64,000 nucleotides of DNA from Streptomyces sp. NBC_00464. Its GTDB lineage: Bacteria > Actinomycetota > Actinomycetes > Streptomycetales > Streptomycetaceae. Shown here piece after piece: positions 39,281 to 49,186 of this stretch (positions are counted from its first letter, which is position 1; each line of letters opens with the position of its first letter). The notes beneath the pieces are model-generated. The model was not told the origin of the DNA and did no database searches. It saw only the letters and a program-made list of their open reading frames with translations. The stretch covers positions 6,476,001-6,540,000 of the forward strand of contig NZ_CP107899.1 of NCBI RefSeq assembly GCF_036013915.1, written 5' to 3'. A program made the translations under genes and the position numbers.

Positions 39281-39982
39281 ATGACCAGTACGATCCCCGC
39301 GTCCCTGACCCGTACGGCCGAGGGTGCTGCCCTGCAGGCCGTCTTTCTCGACATGGACGGCACCCTGGTCGACACCGAGGGCTTCTGGTGGGATGCCGAG
39401 GTGGAGGTCTTCGCCGATCTGGGGCACAGGCTGGACGAGGCGTGGAAGGACGTGGTCGTCGGCGGCCCGATGACCCGCAGCGCCGGGTACCTCATGGATG
39501 TCACCGGCGCGGACATCACCCTCGACGAACTGACCGTGCTGCTCAACGACCGCTTCGAGAAGCGCATCGCCTGCGGAGTGCCGCTGATGCCGGGCGCGGC
39601 GCGGCTGCTCGCCGAACTGGCGAGACACGAGATCCCCACCGCCCTCGTCTCCGCCTCGCACCGGCGCATCATCGACCGGGTCCTGGACTCGGTGGGCCGC
39701 CACCACTTCGCGCTCACCGTGGCGGGCGACGAGGTCACCCGTACCAAGCCGCACCCGGAGCCCTACCTCACGGCCGCGAGCGGCTTCGGGGCCGACCCCC
39801 GGCTCTGTGCTGTCATCGAGGACACCGCGACCGGCGTGGCGGCCGCGGAGGCCGCGGGTTGCCGGGTGGTCGCCGTACCGTCCGTGTCGCCGATCGCACC
39901 GGCGGCGGGCCGGGTGGTCGTCCGTTCGCTCGAAGAAGTCGATCTCGCATTTCTCAGGGGCCTGGTGACGGGTATGCGGTGA
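39281..39982 (+). CDS. HAD-superfamily phosphatase
   Basis: A 233-residue phosphoglycolate-phosphatase-like hydrolase. The nucleophile motif DMDGTLVDTE is at about residues 25-34, then motif II Ser in LVSASH, motif III Lys in RTKPHPEPYL, and motif IV EDTATGV. The cap is the small helical type between motifs I and II. Cytosolic. The ATG at 39281 follows GGAAGG at 8 bp. It follows metH, separated by a terminator. Substrate unknown. Confidence 0.88.
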   Translation: MTSTIPASLTRTAEGAALQAVFLDMDGTLVDTEGFWWDAEVEVFADLGHRLDEAWKDVVVGGPMTRSAGYLMDVTGADITLDELTVLLNDRFEKRIACGVPLMPGAARLLAELARHEIPTALVSASHRRIIDRVLDSVGRHHFALTVAGDEVTRTKPHPEPYLTAASGFGADPRLCAVIEDTATGVAAAEAAGCRVVAVPSVSPIAPAAGRVVVRSLEEVDLAFLRGLVTGMR

Positions 39983-40344
39983 CCCGCATACCGAGAGTAT
40001 TTCTGTGAATGAATGGAAAAGCTCTCGCGTGCGGCCGTGCGCTTTATGTTGCGTCCGGGTGTGGATAAGGCGAGGACATGTCAAATTCGCAAAAATGTCT
40101 ACCGCGTGACCTTTGTCACCCGATTGCTCCTCGCTGGGGCCCTGGAATCGGCCGCGCTGCCCGTTTCGTGTACCCAAGTGTCCCGATTGGTGAATCCCTG
40201 TACGAATCATTCCGGGACCGGAAATAGGCCCGCCGCTGATTCCCTTGACCATCTGATTACGCAGGATGCGGTGCCGGTCCGGCATTGCCGACGACGCCTA
40301 CTAATGTCGTTTTCTCCATGACCGCATGAGGGAGAACGTCCACG
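39983..40344. other. Gene-free leader region, lower GC, with a Crp-like site
   Basis: This 360-bp gap between the HAD gene and the peptide-binding lipoprotein is visibly richer in A and T than its surroundings and holds no convincing gene. GTGACCTTTGTCAC at 40106-40119 fits the published Streptomyces Crp consensus GTG-N6-GNCAC. It probably contains the promoter and controls of the lipoprotein gene. Confidence 0.45.
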
Positions 40345-41946
40345 ATGAACCGCAAGACTCTGGTGCTGCCGGCCGTCGTAGGCCTGCTCGCGCCCGTACT
40401 CGCCGCCTGCGGCGCGTCGGACAGCGGGAGCGACGGCAACGGCGCCGTCGCTGTCGGCACCACGGACCAGTTCGTCGCCTCCACGGATGCCCCCGCGCCC
40501 CTCGACCCCGCCATCGGCTACGAGGCGGGCGTCTGGAACGTGCTGCGGCAGACGGTGCAGACCCTGACGCACGTCCCCCGCGGCGGCGGCCAGCCGGTGC
40601 CCGAGGCGGCCGAGAGCTGCACCTTCACGGACACGGCGAACGAGAGTTACCGCTGCAAGCTGCGCGCAGGCCTCGAATTCGCCGACGGCAGCGCCGTCAC
40701 CGCCGAGGACGTCAAGTACTCCATCGACCGCGTCATCCGGATCAAGTCCACCAACGGACCCGTGGCCCTGCTCAACAACATCGACACCGTCGAGACCAAG
40801 GGCGACCGCGAAGTCGTATTCCACCTCCGGACCTCGGACGCGACGTTCCCGTACAAGCTCGCCACGCCGCCCGCCGGAATAATCCAGAAGGACAAATACC
40901 CGGCGGCCTCCCCGCGCAGCGGTTTCCAGGTCGACGGTTCCGGCCCGTACACCATGAAGCCGGAAGTGAAGAACGACCAGGTCGTGAAAGTCGTCTTCAC
41001 CAAGAACCCCCGATACAAGGGGGACCTCAAGGTGATGAACGACAAGGTCGAACTCGATCTCTTTCCCGACGCCACTGCCATGGGCAAGGCGCTCGACGAC
41101 AAGAAGATCGACATGATGACCCGCACCATGTCGCCCGAACAGGCCCAGCAGATGCTGGAAAAGCCCAAGGACGACATCAAGCTGACCGAGATGCCCGGCC
41201 TCGCGATCAGCTACCTCGGCTTCGACACCGAGGACCCCGCCGTGAAGAACAAGGCGGTTCGTCAGGCCATGGCCCAGATCATCGACCGCGGTCAGATCGC
41301 GAGTGACGTGTACGGCACGACGGCCGAGCCGCTGTACTCACTGATTCCGTCCGGCATCACCGGGCACACCAACTCGTTCTTCAACAAGTACGGCGAGCCC
41401 AGCACCGCCAAGGCCGCCGAGATTCTGAAGGACGCCAAGATCCACACCCCGGTGAAGTTCACCCTTCACTACACGACCGACCACTACGGCGAAGCCACCG
41501 CCACCGAGTTCGAGACGCTGAAGAAGCAGTTCAACGACACCGGGCTGTTCGACATCTCCGTCGAGGGCGCCCCCTGGGCGAAGTACCGTCCGGCCGAGGT
41601 GCGCGGCGATTACGCCGCCTACGGCATGGGATGGTTCCCCGACTTCCCGGACCCGGACAACTACACGGCGCCGTTCCTCGACAAGGACAACTTCCTCAAC
41701 TCGCCCTACCGGTCGGCCCTGGCCCAGAAGACGCTCATCCCACAGTCCCGCCGCGAGGACGACCGCAGCGCCGCCGCCAAGACCTTCCAGCAGCTCCAGG
41801 ACGTCGTCGCCGAGGACGTCCCCGTCCTCCCGGTCTGGCAGGGCAAGCAGTACGTCGCCTCCCGCGAGGGCCTCACCGGCGTCGAGTGGGCGGTCAACTC
41901 CTCCGCCGACCTCCAGCTCTGGGAGCTCGGCCCCGGCACCAGCTGA
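40345..41946 (+). CDS. Peptide-type (family 5) ABC substrate-binding lipoprotein, orphan
   Basis: A 533-residue extracellular lipoprotein (lipobox LAAC near residue 22) of the DppA/OppA class, with blocks TAEDVKYSIDRV, FQVDGSGPYTM and FPDFPDPDNYTAPF. No permease or ATPase genes are adjacent. It either works with a system encoded elsewhere or has a signalling or scavenging role. It is convergent with the response regulator gene. Confidence 0.9.
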   Translation: MNRKTLVLPAVVGLLAPVLAACGASDSGSDGNGAVAVGTTDQFVASTDAPAPLDPAIGYEAGVWNVLRQTVQTLTHVPRGGGQPVPEAAESCTFTDTANESYRCKLRAGLEFADGSAVTAEDVKYSIDRVIRIKSTNGPVALLNNIDTVETKGDREVVFHLRTSDATFPYKLATPPAGIIQKDKYPAASPRSGFQVDGSGPYTMKPEVKNDQVVKVVFTKNPRYKGDLKVMNDKVELDLFPDATAMGKALDDKKIDMMTRTMSPEQAQQMLEKPKDDIKLTEMPGLAISYLGFDTEDPAVKNKAVRQAMAQIIDRGQIASDVYGTTAEPLYSLIPSGITGHTNSFFNKYGEPSTAKAAEILKDAKIHTPVKFTLHYTTDHYGEATATEFETLKKQFNDTGLFDISVEGAPWAKYRPAEVRGDYAAYGMGWFPDFPDPDNYTAPFLDKDNFLNSPYRSALAQKTLIPQSRREDDRSAAAKTFQQLQDVVAEDVPVLPVWQGKQYVASREGLTGVEWAVNSSADLQLWELGPGTS

Positions 41947-41985
41947 CCGGCCCGGACACCGCCCCGGTGCCCCGGCCCCGCCGGG

Positions 41986-42657
41986 TCACTGGGCGCCGGG
42001 GCGCACCAGTCCGCTCTCGTACGCGTACACCGCGGCCTGCACCCGGTCGCGCAGCCCCAGCTTCGTCAGCACATGGCCCACATGCGTCTTGACCGTGGTC
42101 TCGCTGACGAACAGGTCGGCGGCAATCTCCGCGTTCGACAGGCCGCGTGCCACCAGCTTCAAGACCTCCACCTCGCGGTCCGTGAGCGTGTGCAGCGTGT
42201 CCGGCACCGGATCCTCGCCGGACGGCAGATGGTCCGCGTACTTGTCGAGCAGCCGGCGCGTGATGCTCGGGGCGAGCATCGCCTCGCCGCCCGCGACCAC
42301 GCGGATCGCCTGCACCAGCTCATTGGCCGGGGCGTCCTTCAGCAGGAAGCCGCTGGCACCGGCGCGGAGCGCCTCCACCACGTACTCGTCGAGATCGAAC
42401 GTGGTCAGCACCAGCACCTTCGCCGGACCGTCCCGGCCCGGACCGGTGATCTGACGCGTCGCCTCGACACCGTCCATCCGCGGCATCCGGATATCCATCA
42501 GGACCACATCGGGCTGCAGGGCCCGCACCTGGTCGAGCGCCTGGAGACCGTCACCGGCCTCGCCCACCACCGCGAGATCACCCTCCGCCTCCAGAATCAT
42601 CCGGAAGCCGGTGCGCAGCAGCGGTTGGTCGTCGACCAGCAGGACGCGGATTGCCAC
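41986..42657 (-). CDS. Orphan NarL/LuxR-family response regulator
   Basis: A 223-residue two-component regulator. The receiver domain (1-120) has phospho-acceptor Asp54 in VVLMDIRMP, acidic DD at 9-10 and Lys in LLKDAP. The C-terminal LuxR helix-turn-helix is LTDREVEVLKLVARGLSNAEIAADLFVSETTVKTHV. No histidine kinase gene is next to it. GTG start. It lies 9 bp after the nuclease gene on the same strand, probably one transcript. Confidence 0.92.
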   Translation of the reverse strand: MAIRVLLVDDQPLLRTGFRMILEAEGDLAVVGEAGDGLQALDQVRALQPDVVLMDIRMPRMDGVEATRQITGPGRDGPAKVLVLTTFDLDEYVVEALRAGASGFLLKDAPANELVQAIRVVAGGEAMLAPSITRRLLDKYADHLPSGEDPVPDTLHTLTDREVEVLKLVARGLSNAEIAADLFVSETTVKTHVGHVLTKLGLRDRVQAAVYAYESGLVRPGAQ

Positions 42658-42666
42658 GGGATCTCC

Positions 42667-43578
42667 TCAATGTCCTTCAAGGGCCACAGACCGGCCGGCC
42701 TCAACCCGGACCGGGTCCATTCTGCCCTGGCCATCCTGCGCCGATTCCGCCGGCCGGACCGACAGCGGATACACCGGGGGAGTCCCGCCGAATTCGGGAC
42801 AGAGCGCCTGATGGTCGCACCAGCCGCACAGCTTCGTCGGCCGCGGCCGCCACTCACCGGTCTCCGTGGCCAGCGAGATCGCGTCCCACAGCGCCAGCAG
42901 CTTGCGCTCCACCCGCTCCAGGTCCGCCACCACCGGGTCGTACGTCATCACGTCGCCGCTGCCGAGGTAGACCAGCTGGAGCCGGCGCGGCACCACACCC
43001 TTGAGCCGCCAGATCACCAGCGCGTAGAACTTCATCTGGAACAGCGCGCCCTCCGCGTACTCCGGACGCGGCGCCTTCCCCGTCTTGTAGTCCACGATGC
43101 GGACCTCGCCCGTCGGCGCCACGTCGATCCGGTCGATCACCCCGCGCAGCCGCAGCCCCGAATCCAGCTCGGTCTCGACGAACATCTCCCGCTCGGCCGG
43201 CTCCAGGCGCGTCGGATCCTCCAGCGAGAACCAGCGCTCCACCAGCCGCTCCGCCTCCGACAGCCACTGCGCGAGCCGCTCGCCCTGAGGATCCTCGGCG
43301 AACAGCTCGGCCAGCTCCGGCTTCGACTCCAGCAGCCGGTCCCACTGGCCGGGGATCAGCGACGTGGCCCGGTCCGGCGTGCGCTCCGGCGCCGGGTTGT
43401 CGAAGAGCCGCTCCAGCACCGCATGCACCAGCGTGCCCCGGGTAGCCGCCTCGCTGGGCTTCTGCGGCAGCTTGTCGATGACGCGGAAGCGGTACAGCAG
43501 GGGGCACTGCATGAAATCGCTCGCCCGCGACGGCGAAAGGGACGAGGGCGGCTGAGGCGGCCGCGGCACTGAGGTCAT
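42667..43578 (-). CDS. RecB-family PD-(D/E)XK exonuclease with Fe-S cysteines
   Basis: A 303-residue nuclease of the Cas4/AddB/RecB type. Cys25 in DFMQCPLLYRF and three C-terminal cysteines in LCGWCDHQALC form the four-Cys pattern of a [4Fe-4S] cluster. The catalytic core is RLRGVIDRIDV followed by VRIVDYKTGK. It is likely a DNA-repair nuclease. The ATG at 43578 starts the conserved TSVPRPPQPPSSLSPSRASDF. No CRISPR array or cas genes are nearby, so this is not a Cas4 locus. Confidence 0.88.
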   Translation of the reverse strand: MTSVPRPPQPPSSLSPSRASDFMQCPLLYRFRVIDKLPQKPSEAATRGTLVHAVLERLFDNPAPERTPDRATSLIPGQWDRLLESKPELAELFAEDPQGERLAQWLSEAERLVERWFSLEDPTRLEPAEREMFVETELDSGLRLRGVIDRIDVAPTGEVRIVDYKTGKAPRPEYAEGALFQMKFYALVIWRLKGVVPRRLQLVYLGSGDVMTYDPVVADLERVERKLLALWDAISLATETGEWRPRPTKLCGWCDHQALCPEFGGTPPVYPLSVRPAESAQDGQGRMDPVRVEAGRSVALEGH

Positions 43579-43684
43579 GACGAAGACCCTACGACCCGCC
43601 ACTGACACCAATCGGCATACCATCGACCACAGACCCTCGAACACTGCATGATCGTGCCGAAACGGCACCGACCGAAGGGACCTC

Positions 43685-44935
43685 GTGGACGAGAGCGGCA
43701 ACAGCGGGCGGCCGCAGCCCGGCGCAGGGGACAAGGCCCCCGGCGACGGCCCCGACAAGGGCAAACCGGGACGCGGGGAAGAGCCGGGCGGCGGCATCCT
43801 CATGGGCCGCCCCTTCGGAGTGCCGGTCTACGTAGCGCCCAGCTGGTTCATCGTGGCGGCCCTGATCACCTGGGTCTTCGGCGGCCAGCTCGACCGCGTG
43901 CTGCCCGACCTCGGCGCGGCGCGCTACCTGGTCGCCCTCTTCTTCGCGATCGCGTTCTACGCCTCAGTGCTCGTCCACGAACTCGCGCACACGGTCGTCG
44001 CCCTGCGCTACAAGCTGCCGGTCCGCCGGATCCAGCTCCAGTTCTTCGGCGGGGTCTCCGAGATCGAGAAGGAATCCGAGACCCCCGGCCGCGAATTCGT
44101 CCTCGCCTTCGTCGGCCCGCTGCTCTCCCTCGTCCTCGCGGGCGTCTTCTACGTACCGATGAAGTTCGTCGAAGCCGGCACCGTGCCCGGCGTGCTGCTC
44201 GGCGGACTGATGATCTCCAACCTCATCGTCGCCGCGTTCAACCTGCTGCCCGGCCTCCCGCTCGACGGCGGCCGGATGCTCCGCGCCGTCGTGTGGAAGA
44301 TCACCGGCCGCCCGATGAGCGGCACCGTCGCCGCCGCCTGGGTCGGCCGCGCCCTGGCCGTCATCACCCTCATCGGCCTGCCCCTCCTCACCCACACCGG
44401 TGCCCTCGGGAGCAGCAACCGCGACATCAGCGGCATGGACACCGTCACCGACGCCCTGCTCGCCGCGATCCTCGCCGCCATCATCTGGACCGGTGCGGGC
44501 AACAGCCTGCGCATGGCCCGGCTCCGCGAACACCTCCCCGACCTGCAGGCCCGTACCCTCACCAGGCGCGCCGTCCCGGTCGAGGCCGACACCCCGCTCT
44601 CCGAGGCCCTGCGCCGGGCCAACGAGGCAGGTGCCCGCGCCCTCGTCGTCGTCGACGGGACCGGCGAACCCACGGCCGTCGTCCGGGAAACCGCCATCGT
44701 CGCGGTCCCCGAACACCGCCGCCCCTGGGTCGCCGTCAGCGGCCTCGCCCAGGACCTCACCGACGGCATGAAGGTCTCCGCCGAACTCGCGGGCGAGGCC
44801 CTCCTGGACCGTCTCAAGGCCAGCCCCGCCACCGAGTACCTCGTCGTCGAGGACACCGGCGAGATCTACGGAGTGCTCTCCACCGCCGACGTCGAGCGTG
44901 CGTTCGTCGCAGCCATGGCACGCCCCGCCGCCTGA
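43685..44935 (+). CDS. Site-2 protease (M50) with C-terminal CBS domains
   Basis: A 416-residue integral membrane zinc protease. A hydrophilic N-terminus (about 40 residues) precedes the first helix. The catalytic HELAH is near residue 99 and the third ligand motif is LPLDGGRML. After six or so membrane helices, two CBS repeats (about 300-410) could sense an adenine nucleotide. Such rhomboid-like or SpoIVFB-like proteases cleave membrane-bound regulators. The target is unknown. GTG start at 43685. It is divergent from the nuclease gene. Confidence 0.9.
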   Translation: MDESGNSGRPQPGAGDKAPGDGPDKGKPGRGEEPGGGILMGRPFGVPVYVAPSWFIVAALITWVFGGQLDRVLPDLGAARYLVALFFAIAFYASVLVHELAHTVVALRYKLPVRRIQLQFFGGVSEIEKESETPGREFVLAFVGPLLSLVLAGVFYVPMKFVEAGTVPGVLLGGLMISNLIVAAFNLLPGLPLDGGRMLRAVVWKITGRPMSGTVAAAWVGRALAVITLIGLPLLTHTGALGSSNRDISGMDTVTDALLAAILAAIIWTGAGNSLRMARLREHLPDLQARTLTRRAVPVEADTPLSEALRRANEAGARALVVVDGTGEPTAVVRETAIVAVPEHRRPWVAVSGLAQDLTDGMKVSAELAGEALLDRLKASPATEYLVVEDTGEIYGVLSTADVERAFVAAMARPAA

Positions 44936-45008
44936 CCGGCCGGCCGCGCCCGTCGGCCATGCCCGGGCGGGCGGCAGGAGCCCCCGGAAACACCGGTACG
45001 CTGGTCAC

Positions 45009-45914
45009 ATGTCTGAACCGACCGGTGCCGCCCGCCGACGTGGGCCCTTCAAGGTCGGGGACCAGGTCCAGCTCACCGATCCCAAGGGACGCCACTACAC
45101 CTTCACGCTCGAAGCCGGAAAGAACTTCCACACCCACAAGGGTTCTTTCTCGCACGACGAGCTGATCGGTGCTCCCGAGGGCAGTGTTGTCCGTACCACG
45201 GGAAACGTCGTCTACCTGGCGCTGCGCCCCCTGCTCCCCGACTACGTCCTGTCCATGCCCCGCGGCGCCGCCGTGGTCTACCCCAAGGACGCGGGTCAGA
45301 TCCTGGCCTTCGGCGACATCTTCCCCGGCGCCCGCGTCGTGGAAGCCGGCGTCGGATCCGGCGCACTGTCCACCTTCCTGCTCCGAGCCATCGGCGAGCA
45401 GGGCATGCTGCACTCCTACGAGCGCCGCGAGGACTTCGCCGAGATCGCCCAGCAGAACGTCGAGCGCTACTTCGGCAGCCCGCACCCCGCATGGCAGCTC
45501 ACGGTCGGCGACCTCCAGGACAACCTCACGGAAACCGACGTGGACCGCGTCGTCCTGGACATGCTCGCGCCCTGGGAGTGCCTGGACGTCGTCTCCAAGG
45601 CACTCGTCCCCGGCGGCATCCTCTGTGCGTACGTCGCGACCACCACCCAGCTCTCGCGGACGGTCGAGTCCATCCGTGAGATCGGCTGCTTCGCCGAGCC
45701 GCAGCCCTGGGAGTCGATGATCCGCAACTGGCACGTCGAGGGTCTCGCGGTCCGTCCGGACCACCGCATGATCGGCCACACCGGATTCCTCGTCACCGCC
45801 CGCCGGCTGGCCGACGGAGTCCAGGCCCCGCCGCGCCGCCGCCGCCCCTCCAAGGGCGCCTACGGCGAGGACTACACCGGCCCGGGCAGCCAGAGCGGCT
45901 CCGACCGCGACTGA
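45009..45914 (+). CDS. trmI: tRNA (adenine-58-N1)-methyltransferase TrmI
   Basis: A 301-residue SAM-dependent enzyme forming m1A58 in the tRNA T-loop. The N-terminal beta module is at 12-75, and SAM motif I is VVEAGVGSGALSTFLL near residue 112. Motif IV is DRVVLDMLAPWE, which matches the TrmI family. The basic C-terminal tail ([16 protein letters not shown]) is common in actinobacteria. It is the gene usually found upstream of the Pup-proteasome cluster in Streptomyces and mycobacteria. Confidence 0.93.
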   Translation: MSEPTGAARRRGPFKVGDQVQLTDPKGRHYTFTLEAGKNFHTHKGSFSHDELIGAPEGSVVRTTGNVVYLALRPLLPDYVLSMPRGAAVVYPKDAGQILAFGDIFPGARVVEAGVGSGALSTFLLRAIGEQGMLHSYERREDFAEIAQQNVERYFGSPHPAWQLTVGDLQDNLTETDVDRVVLDMLAPWECLDVVSKALVPGGILCAYVATTTQLSRTVESIREIGCFAEPQPWESMIRNWHVEGLAVRPDHRMIGHTGFLVTARRLADGVQAPPRRRRPSKGAYGEDYTGPGSQSGSDRD

Positions 45915-45952
45915 ACCAGGGGCGCAGTCCTCGACATGCGCCCCGGCATGCC

Positions 45953-46002
45953 GGCGCCGCCGCCGAGTTCCCGGACCGACCCGGGAACTCGGCGGCGGCG
46001 CC
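45953..46002 (+). terminator. trmI terminator, 22-bp perfect stem
   Basis: Arms 45953-45974 and 45981-46002 are exact 22-bp complements around a six-base loop, followed by TTTGCGTT. It is one of the strongest hairpins in the window. Confidence 0.92.
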
Positions 46003-46179
46003 TTTGCGTTGCCCCTGTGCGGGGGACGAACGGAGAACGGGATCCGTAGCCACCCCACCGTTCCACTGCCGTGTGAGGTGTGGCACGATGCTGGCCACCC
46101 CCACCCCGCCGCCGACGTCCCGCCGACGGCACCGCCTTTTCCGGCATTCCGCACCACAGGACCACAGGAGACATCCCGC

Positions 46180-46770
46180 GTGCAGACCTCCGCGCTCCCG
46201 GACCTCGCGCACACCGACACCACGACGATGCACTGGCTCGCCACGGCGGCGGCCATGGCAGCGGTCGTCGCGGCAGCCGGTCTGCTCCAGCCCGACGCGA
46301 GCGCCTCGGCCTCCACCGCCCCGCACCGCACCACGGCGCAGCACGGCGCGGCGCCCGTCGCCGCCCCCGACCCGGCCCGTGCGGCCTTCCCCCTGGAATG
46401 CGGCGGGGCGGGCCATACCGTGGCCAAGGAGGCCCCCGGCGACCTGGACGGCGACGGCCGTCCGGAAACCGTCGCGGTGGTCCACTGCGCGGCCGGATCG
46501 GGCACCCCGCCCAGCGGCGTCTACGTCCTGACACAGGGAGGCGGGGCCGCACCACGGATCGTCGCGACCCTGGTGGACCCCGTCCAGAAGATGAGCGTCG
46601 GCGACTTCGCGGTGCGTGACGGCGTCGTCTCCGCCACGCTGCTCGGCTACTCCTCGGCCTCGGTGCCCTCCTGCTGCCCCGACGAGCAGGAGAAGGTCAC
46701 CTGGGAGTGGCAGAACGGCGCCTTCGTGCGCAGCAGTCAGTCGCAGGACCCGGCCGGTGCCGGCGTCTGA
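46180..46770 (+). CDS. Putative exported or membrane-anchored protein of unknown function
   Basis: A 196-residue protein with an N-terminal hydrophobic segment (about residues 18-34, TAAAMAAVVAAAG), probably a signal or anchor. A Ser/Ala/Thr-rich linker and a compact C-terminal domain with DLDGDGRPE (an EF-hand or FG-GAP-like acidic loop) follow, with four cysteines including an adjacent pair. The GTG at 46180 follows AGGAG at 9 bp. No known family is recognised. It is convergent with the ferredoxin gene. Confidence 0.6.
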   Translation: MQTSALPDLAHTDTTTMHWLATAAAMAAVVAAAGLLQPDASASASTAPHRTTAQHGAAPVAAPDPARAAFPLECGGAGHTVAKEAPGDLDGDGRPETVAVVHCAAGSGTPPSGVYVLTQGGGAAPRIVATLVDPVQKMSVGDFAVRDGVVSATLLGYSSASVPSCCPDEQEKVTWEWQNGAFVRSSQSQDPAGAGV

Positions 46771-46820
46771 CCGCTGCTGACCTTCACCGGGCGCGCCCGC
46801 CGGCCCGTCCGGGACCGCGG

Positions 46821-47132
46821 TCAGGCGGCCTCGGGTCCGAAGACCTCGACCCTGTCCGAAACACGTCGCACATGAATGCAGTCGCCCGGGCACTCCTTGG
46901 CCGAGTCGACCACGTCCTGAAGGATCGGCAGCGGGACACGCGTGGTCGCGCCCTTGTCCTGCAGCAGCTCGTCCTGATCGCTCTTCACATACGCGAGACC
47001 GTCGATGTCCAGCTCGAAGACCTCCGGGGCGTACTGCACGCAGATCCCGTCCCCCGTGCAGAGGTCCTGGTCGATCCAGACCTCCAGATCCTGCGTCTCG
47101 CTACCGGTGGGAGCCTCCTGCTGCACGGTCAT
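46821..47132 (-). CDS. Ferredoxin, [3Fe-4S]/[4Fe-4S] type with CxxDxxC
   Basis: A 103-residue single-cluster ferredoxin. The ligand run is Cys25-Thr-Gly-Asp28-Gly-Ile-Cys31, and the last ligand is Cys81 before Pro. The usual second Cys is thus Asp. Cys85 is extra and may be free. The pattern resembles P450-partner ferredoxins (SoyB-like), but no P450 is adjacent. It is divergent from arc across 240 bp holding both promoters. Electron partner unknown. Confidence 0.88.
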   Translation of the reverse strand: MTVQQEAPTGSETQDLEVWIDQDLCTGDGICVQYAPEVFELDIDGLAYVKSDQDELLQDKGATTRVPLPILQDVVDSAKECPGDCIHVRRVSDRVEVFGPEAA

Positions 47133-47374
47133 TTCTCCTGCCGTTTCCTGCGTATCCGAACCAAAAAAAGCCAGCCCTGACGGGTGTTGACACTTCGACG
47201 ATACAACCGGCCGCTTTCGGAGGTTGAAGGGTGGGTATTCACCTGACACGAGGGAGAGAACGCAAGGGTGAAGATCGGACACGCCCCACAGTCTTTGTGA
47301 TCTAGGGGTTTCAATCATCACCCACCCAGGTAGGGTCAGGAAGCGTCCAGCTCCCCTTGGAGGAGGTGAGGACC

Positions 47375-49141
47375 GTGGCAGCCCACGACGACGACATCAA
47401 CCGCGGCATCCGGCCCGGGCGAGGGTCCGATGACCCAGCCGGCCAGGTCGCCTATCTTGAGCAGGAAATCGCCGTCCTGCGACGTAAGCTCGCCGACTCT
47501 CCGCGTCATACGAGGATTCTCGAAGAGCGGATCGTCGAGTTCCAGACCAACCTTGCAGGCGTGTCCGCACAGAACGAGCGGCTCGCTGCCACACTCCGCG
47601 AGGCCCGAGACCAGATCGTGGCCCTCAAGGAAGAGGTCGACCGGCTCGCACAGCCGCCGGCCGGCTTCGGTGTGTTCCTGCAGGCGAACGAGGACGGCAC
47701 CTGCGACATCTTCACCGGGGGTCGCAAGCTCCGGGTGAACGTCAGTCCCAGCGTTGAGCTGGAGGGCCTCCGGCGCGGCCAGGAGGTCATGCTCAACGAA
47801 GCGCTCAACGTGGTCGAGGCCATGGAATTCGAGCGGGCCGGGGACATCGTCACCCTCAAGGAGATCCTTGAGGACGGCGAACGTGCCCTGGTGGTCGGGC
47901 ACACCGACGAGGAACGGGTGGTGCGGCTCGCCGAGCCGTTGCTGGACATCACCATCCGCCCCGGCGACGCCCTGCTGCTCGAACCCAGGTCCGGCTACGT
48001 CTACGAAGTCGTGCCCAAGAGCGAGGTCGAAGAGCTCGTCCTCGAAGAAGTCCCGGACATCGACTACAACAAGATCGGTGGACTGGGCGACCAGATCGAG
48101 CTCATCCGGGACGCGGTCGAGCTTCCCTACCTCCACCCGGACCTCTTCAAGGAGCACGAGCTGCGGCCGCCGAAGGGCATCCTGCTCTACGGTCCGCCCG
48201 GCTGCGGCAAGACACTCATCGCCAAGGCCGTCGCCAACTCCCTTGCCAAGAAGGTCGCCGAAGTCACCGGCCAGCCGGCCGGGAAGAGCTACTTCCTCAA
48301 CATCAAGGGTCCGGAGCTCCTCAACAAGTACGTCGGTGAGACCGAGCGCCACATCCGCCTGGTCTTCCAGCGTGCCCGTGAGAAGGCGAGTGAGGGTACC
48401 CCCGTCATCGTCTTCTTCGACGAGATGGAGTCCCTCTTCCGTACCCGGGGATCCGGCGTCAGCTCGGACGTGGAGAACACCATCGTCCCCCAGCTGCTCG
48501 CCGAGATCGACGGCGTCGAGGGCCTGGAGAACGTCATCGTCATCGGCGCCTCCAACCGCGAGGACATGATCGACCCCGCGATCCTGCGACCCGGCCGCCT
48601 CGATGTGAAGATCAAGATCGAGCGCCCCGACGCAGAGGCCGCGAAGGACATCTTCGCGAAGTACCTCACGCCTTCGCTGCCCCTGCACGCGGACGATCTC
48701 GCCGAGCACACGGGCTCCAAGGAGGCCGCGGCTCACGCCATGATCCAGTCGGTCGTCGAGCGGATGTACACCGAGTCCGAGGAGAACCGCTTCCTCGAGG
48801 TCACGTACGCCAACGGCGACAAGGAAGTCCTTTACTTCAAGGACTTCAACTCCGGCGCGATGATCCAGAACATCGTCGACCGGGCCAAGAAGATGGCCAT
48901 CAAGGCATTCCTCGAGCAGGGCCAGAAGGGCCTGCGTGTCTCCCACCTCCTCCAGGCCTGCGTGGATGAGTTCAAGGAGAACGAGGACCTGCCGAACACC
49001 ACCAACCCGGACGACTGGGCCAGGATCTCCGGCAAGAAGGGTGAGCGGATCGTCTTCATCCGCACACTCGTCACCGGAAAGCAGGGCGCGGACACCGGTC
49101 GCTCCATCGACACGGTGGCGAATACCGGGCAGTACCTCTAG
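47375..49141 (+). CDS. arc: Proteasomal AAA ATPase ARC (Mpa)
   Basis: A 588-residue hexameric unfoldase that recognises Pup and threads pupylated proteins into the 20S proteasome. The N-terminal coiled coil (about 22-90) binds Pup. The OB domains follow. The AAA module has Walker A GPPGCGKT near residue 273 and Walker [13 protein letters not shown]. The C-terminus ends in GQYL, the docking motif for the proteasome alpha ring. The GTG at 47375 follows GGAGGTGAGG, giving the S. coelicolor length. It has its own terminator. Confidence 0.97.
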   Translation: MAAHDDDINRGIRPGRGSDDPAGQVAYLEQEIAVLRRKLADSPRHTRILEERIVEFQTNLAGVSAQNERLAATLREARDQIVALKEEVDRLAQPPAGFGVFLQANEDGTCDIFTGGRKLRVNVSPSVELEGLRRGQEVMLNEALNVVEAMEFERAGDIVTLKEILEDGERALVVGHTDEERVVRLAEPLLDITIRPGDALLLEPRSGYVYEVVPKSEVEELVLEEVPDIDYNKIGGLGDQIELIRDAVELPYLHPDLFKEHELRPPKGILLYGPPGCGKTLIAKAVANSLAKKVAEVTGQPAGKSYFLNIKGPELLNKYVGETERHIRLVFQRAREKASEGTPVIVFFDEMESLFRTRGSGVSSDVENTIVPQLLAEIDGVEGLENVIVIGASNREDMIDPAILRPGRLDVKIKIERPDAEAAKDIFAKYLTPSLPLHADDLAEHTGSKEAAAHAMIQSVVERMYTESEENRFLEVTYANGDKEVLYFKDFNSGAMIQNIVDRAKKMAIKAFLEQGQKGLRVSHLLQACVDEFKENEDLPNTTNPDDWARISGKKGERIVFIRTLVTGKQGADTGRSIDTVANTGQYL

Positions 49142-49148
49142 AACGCAG

Positions 49149-49186
49149 ACCGGCTGCGGATGCCCGGCCGGGCATCCGCAGCCGGT
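49149..49186 (+). terminator. arc terminator, 19-bp perfect palindrome
   Basis: Arms 49149-49167 and 49168-49186 are exact complements, followed by TGCTTTCC. dop therefore needs its own promoter in 49187-49379. Confidence 0.88.

Noticed and set aside
42667..43578. Possible Cas4 and hence a CRISPR locus
   Set aside because: The nuclease has the Fe-S RecB fold but there is no cas1/cas2 and no repeat-spacer array anywhere in the window.
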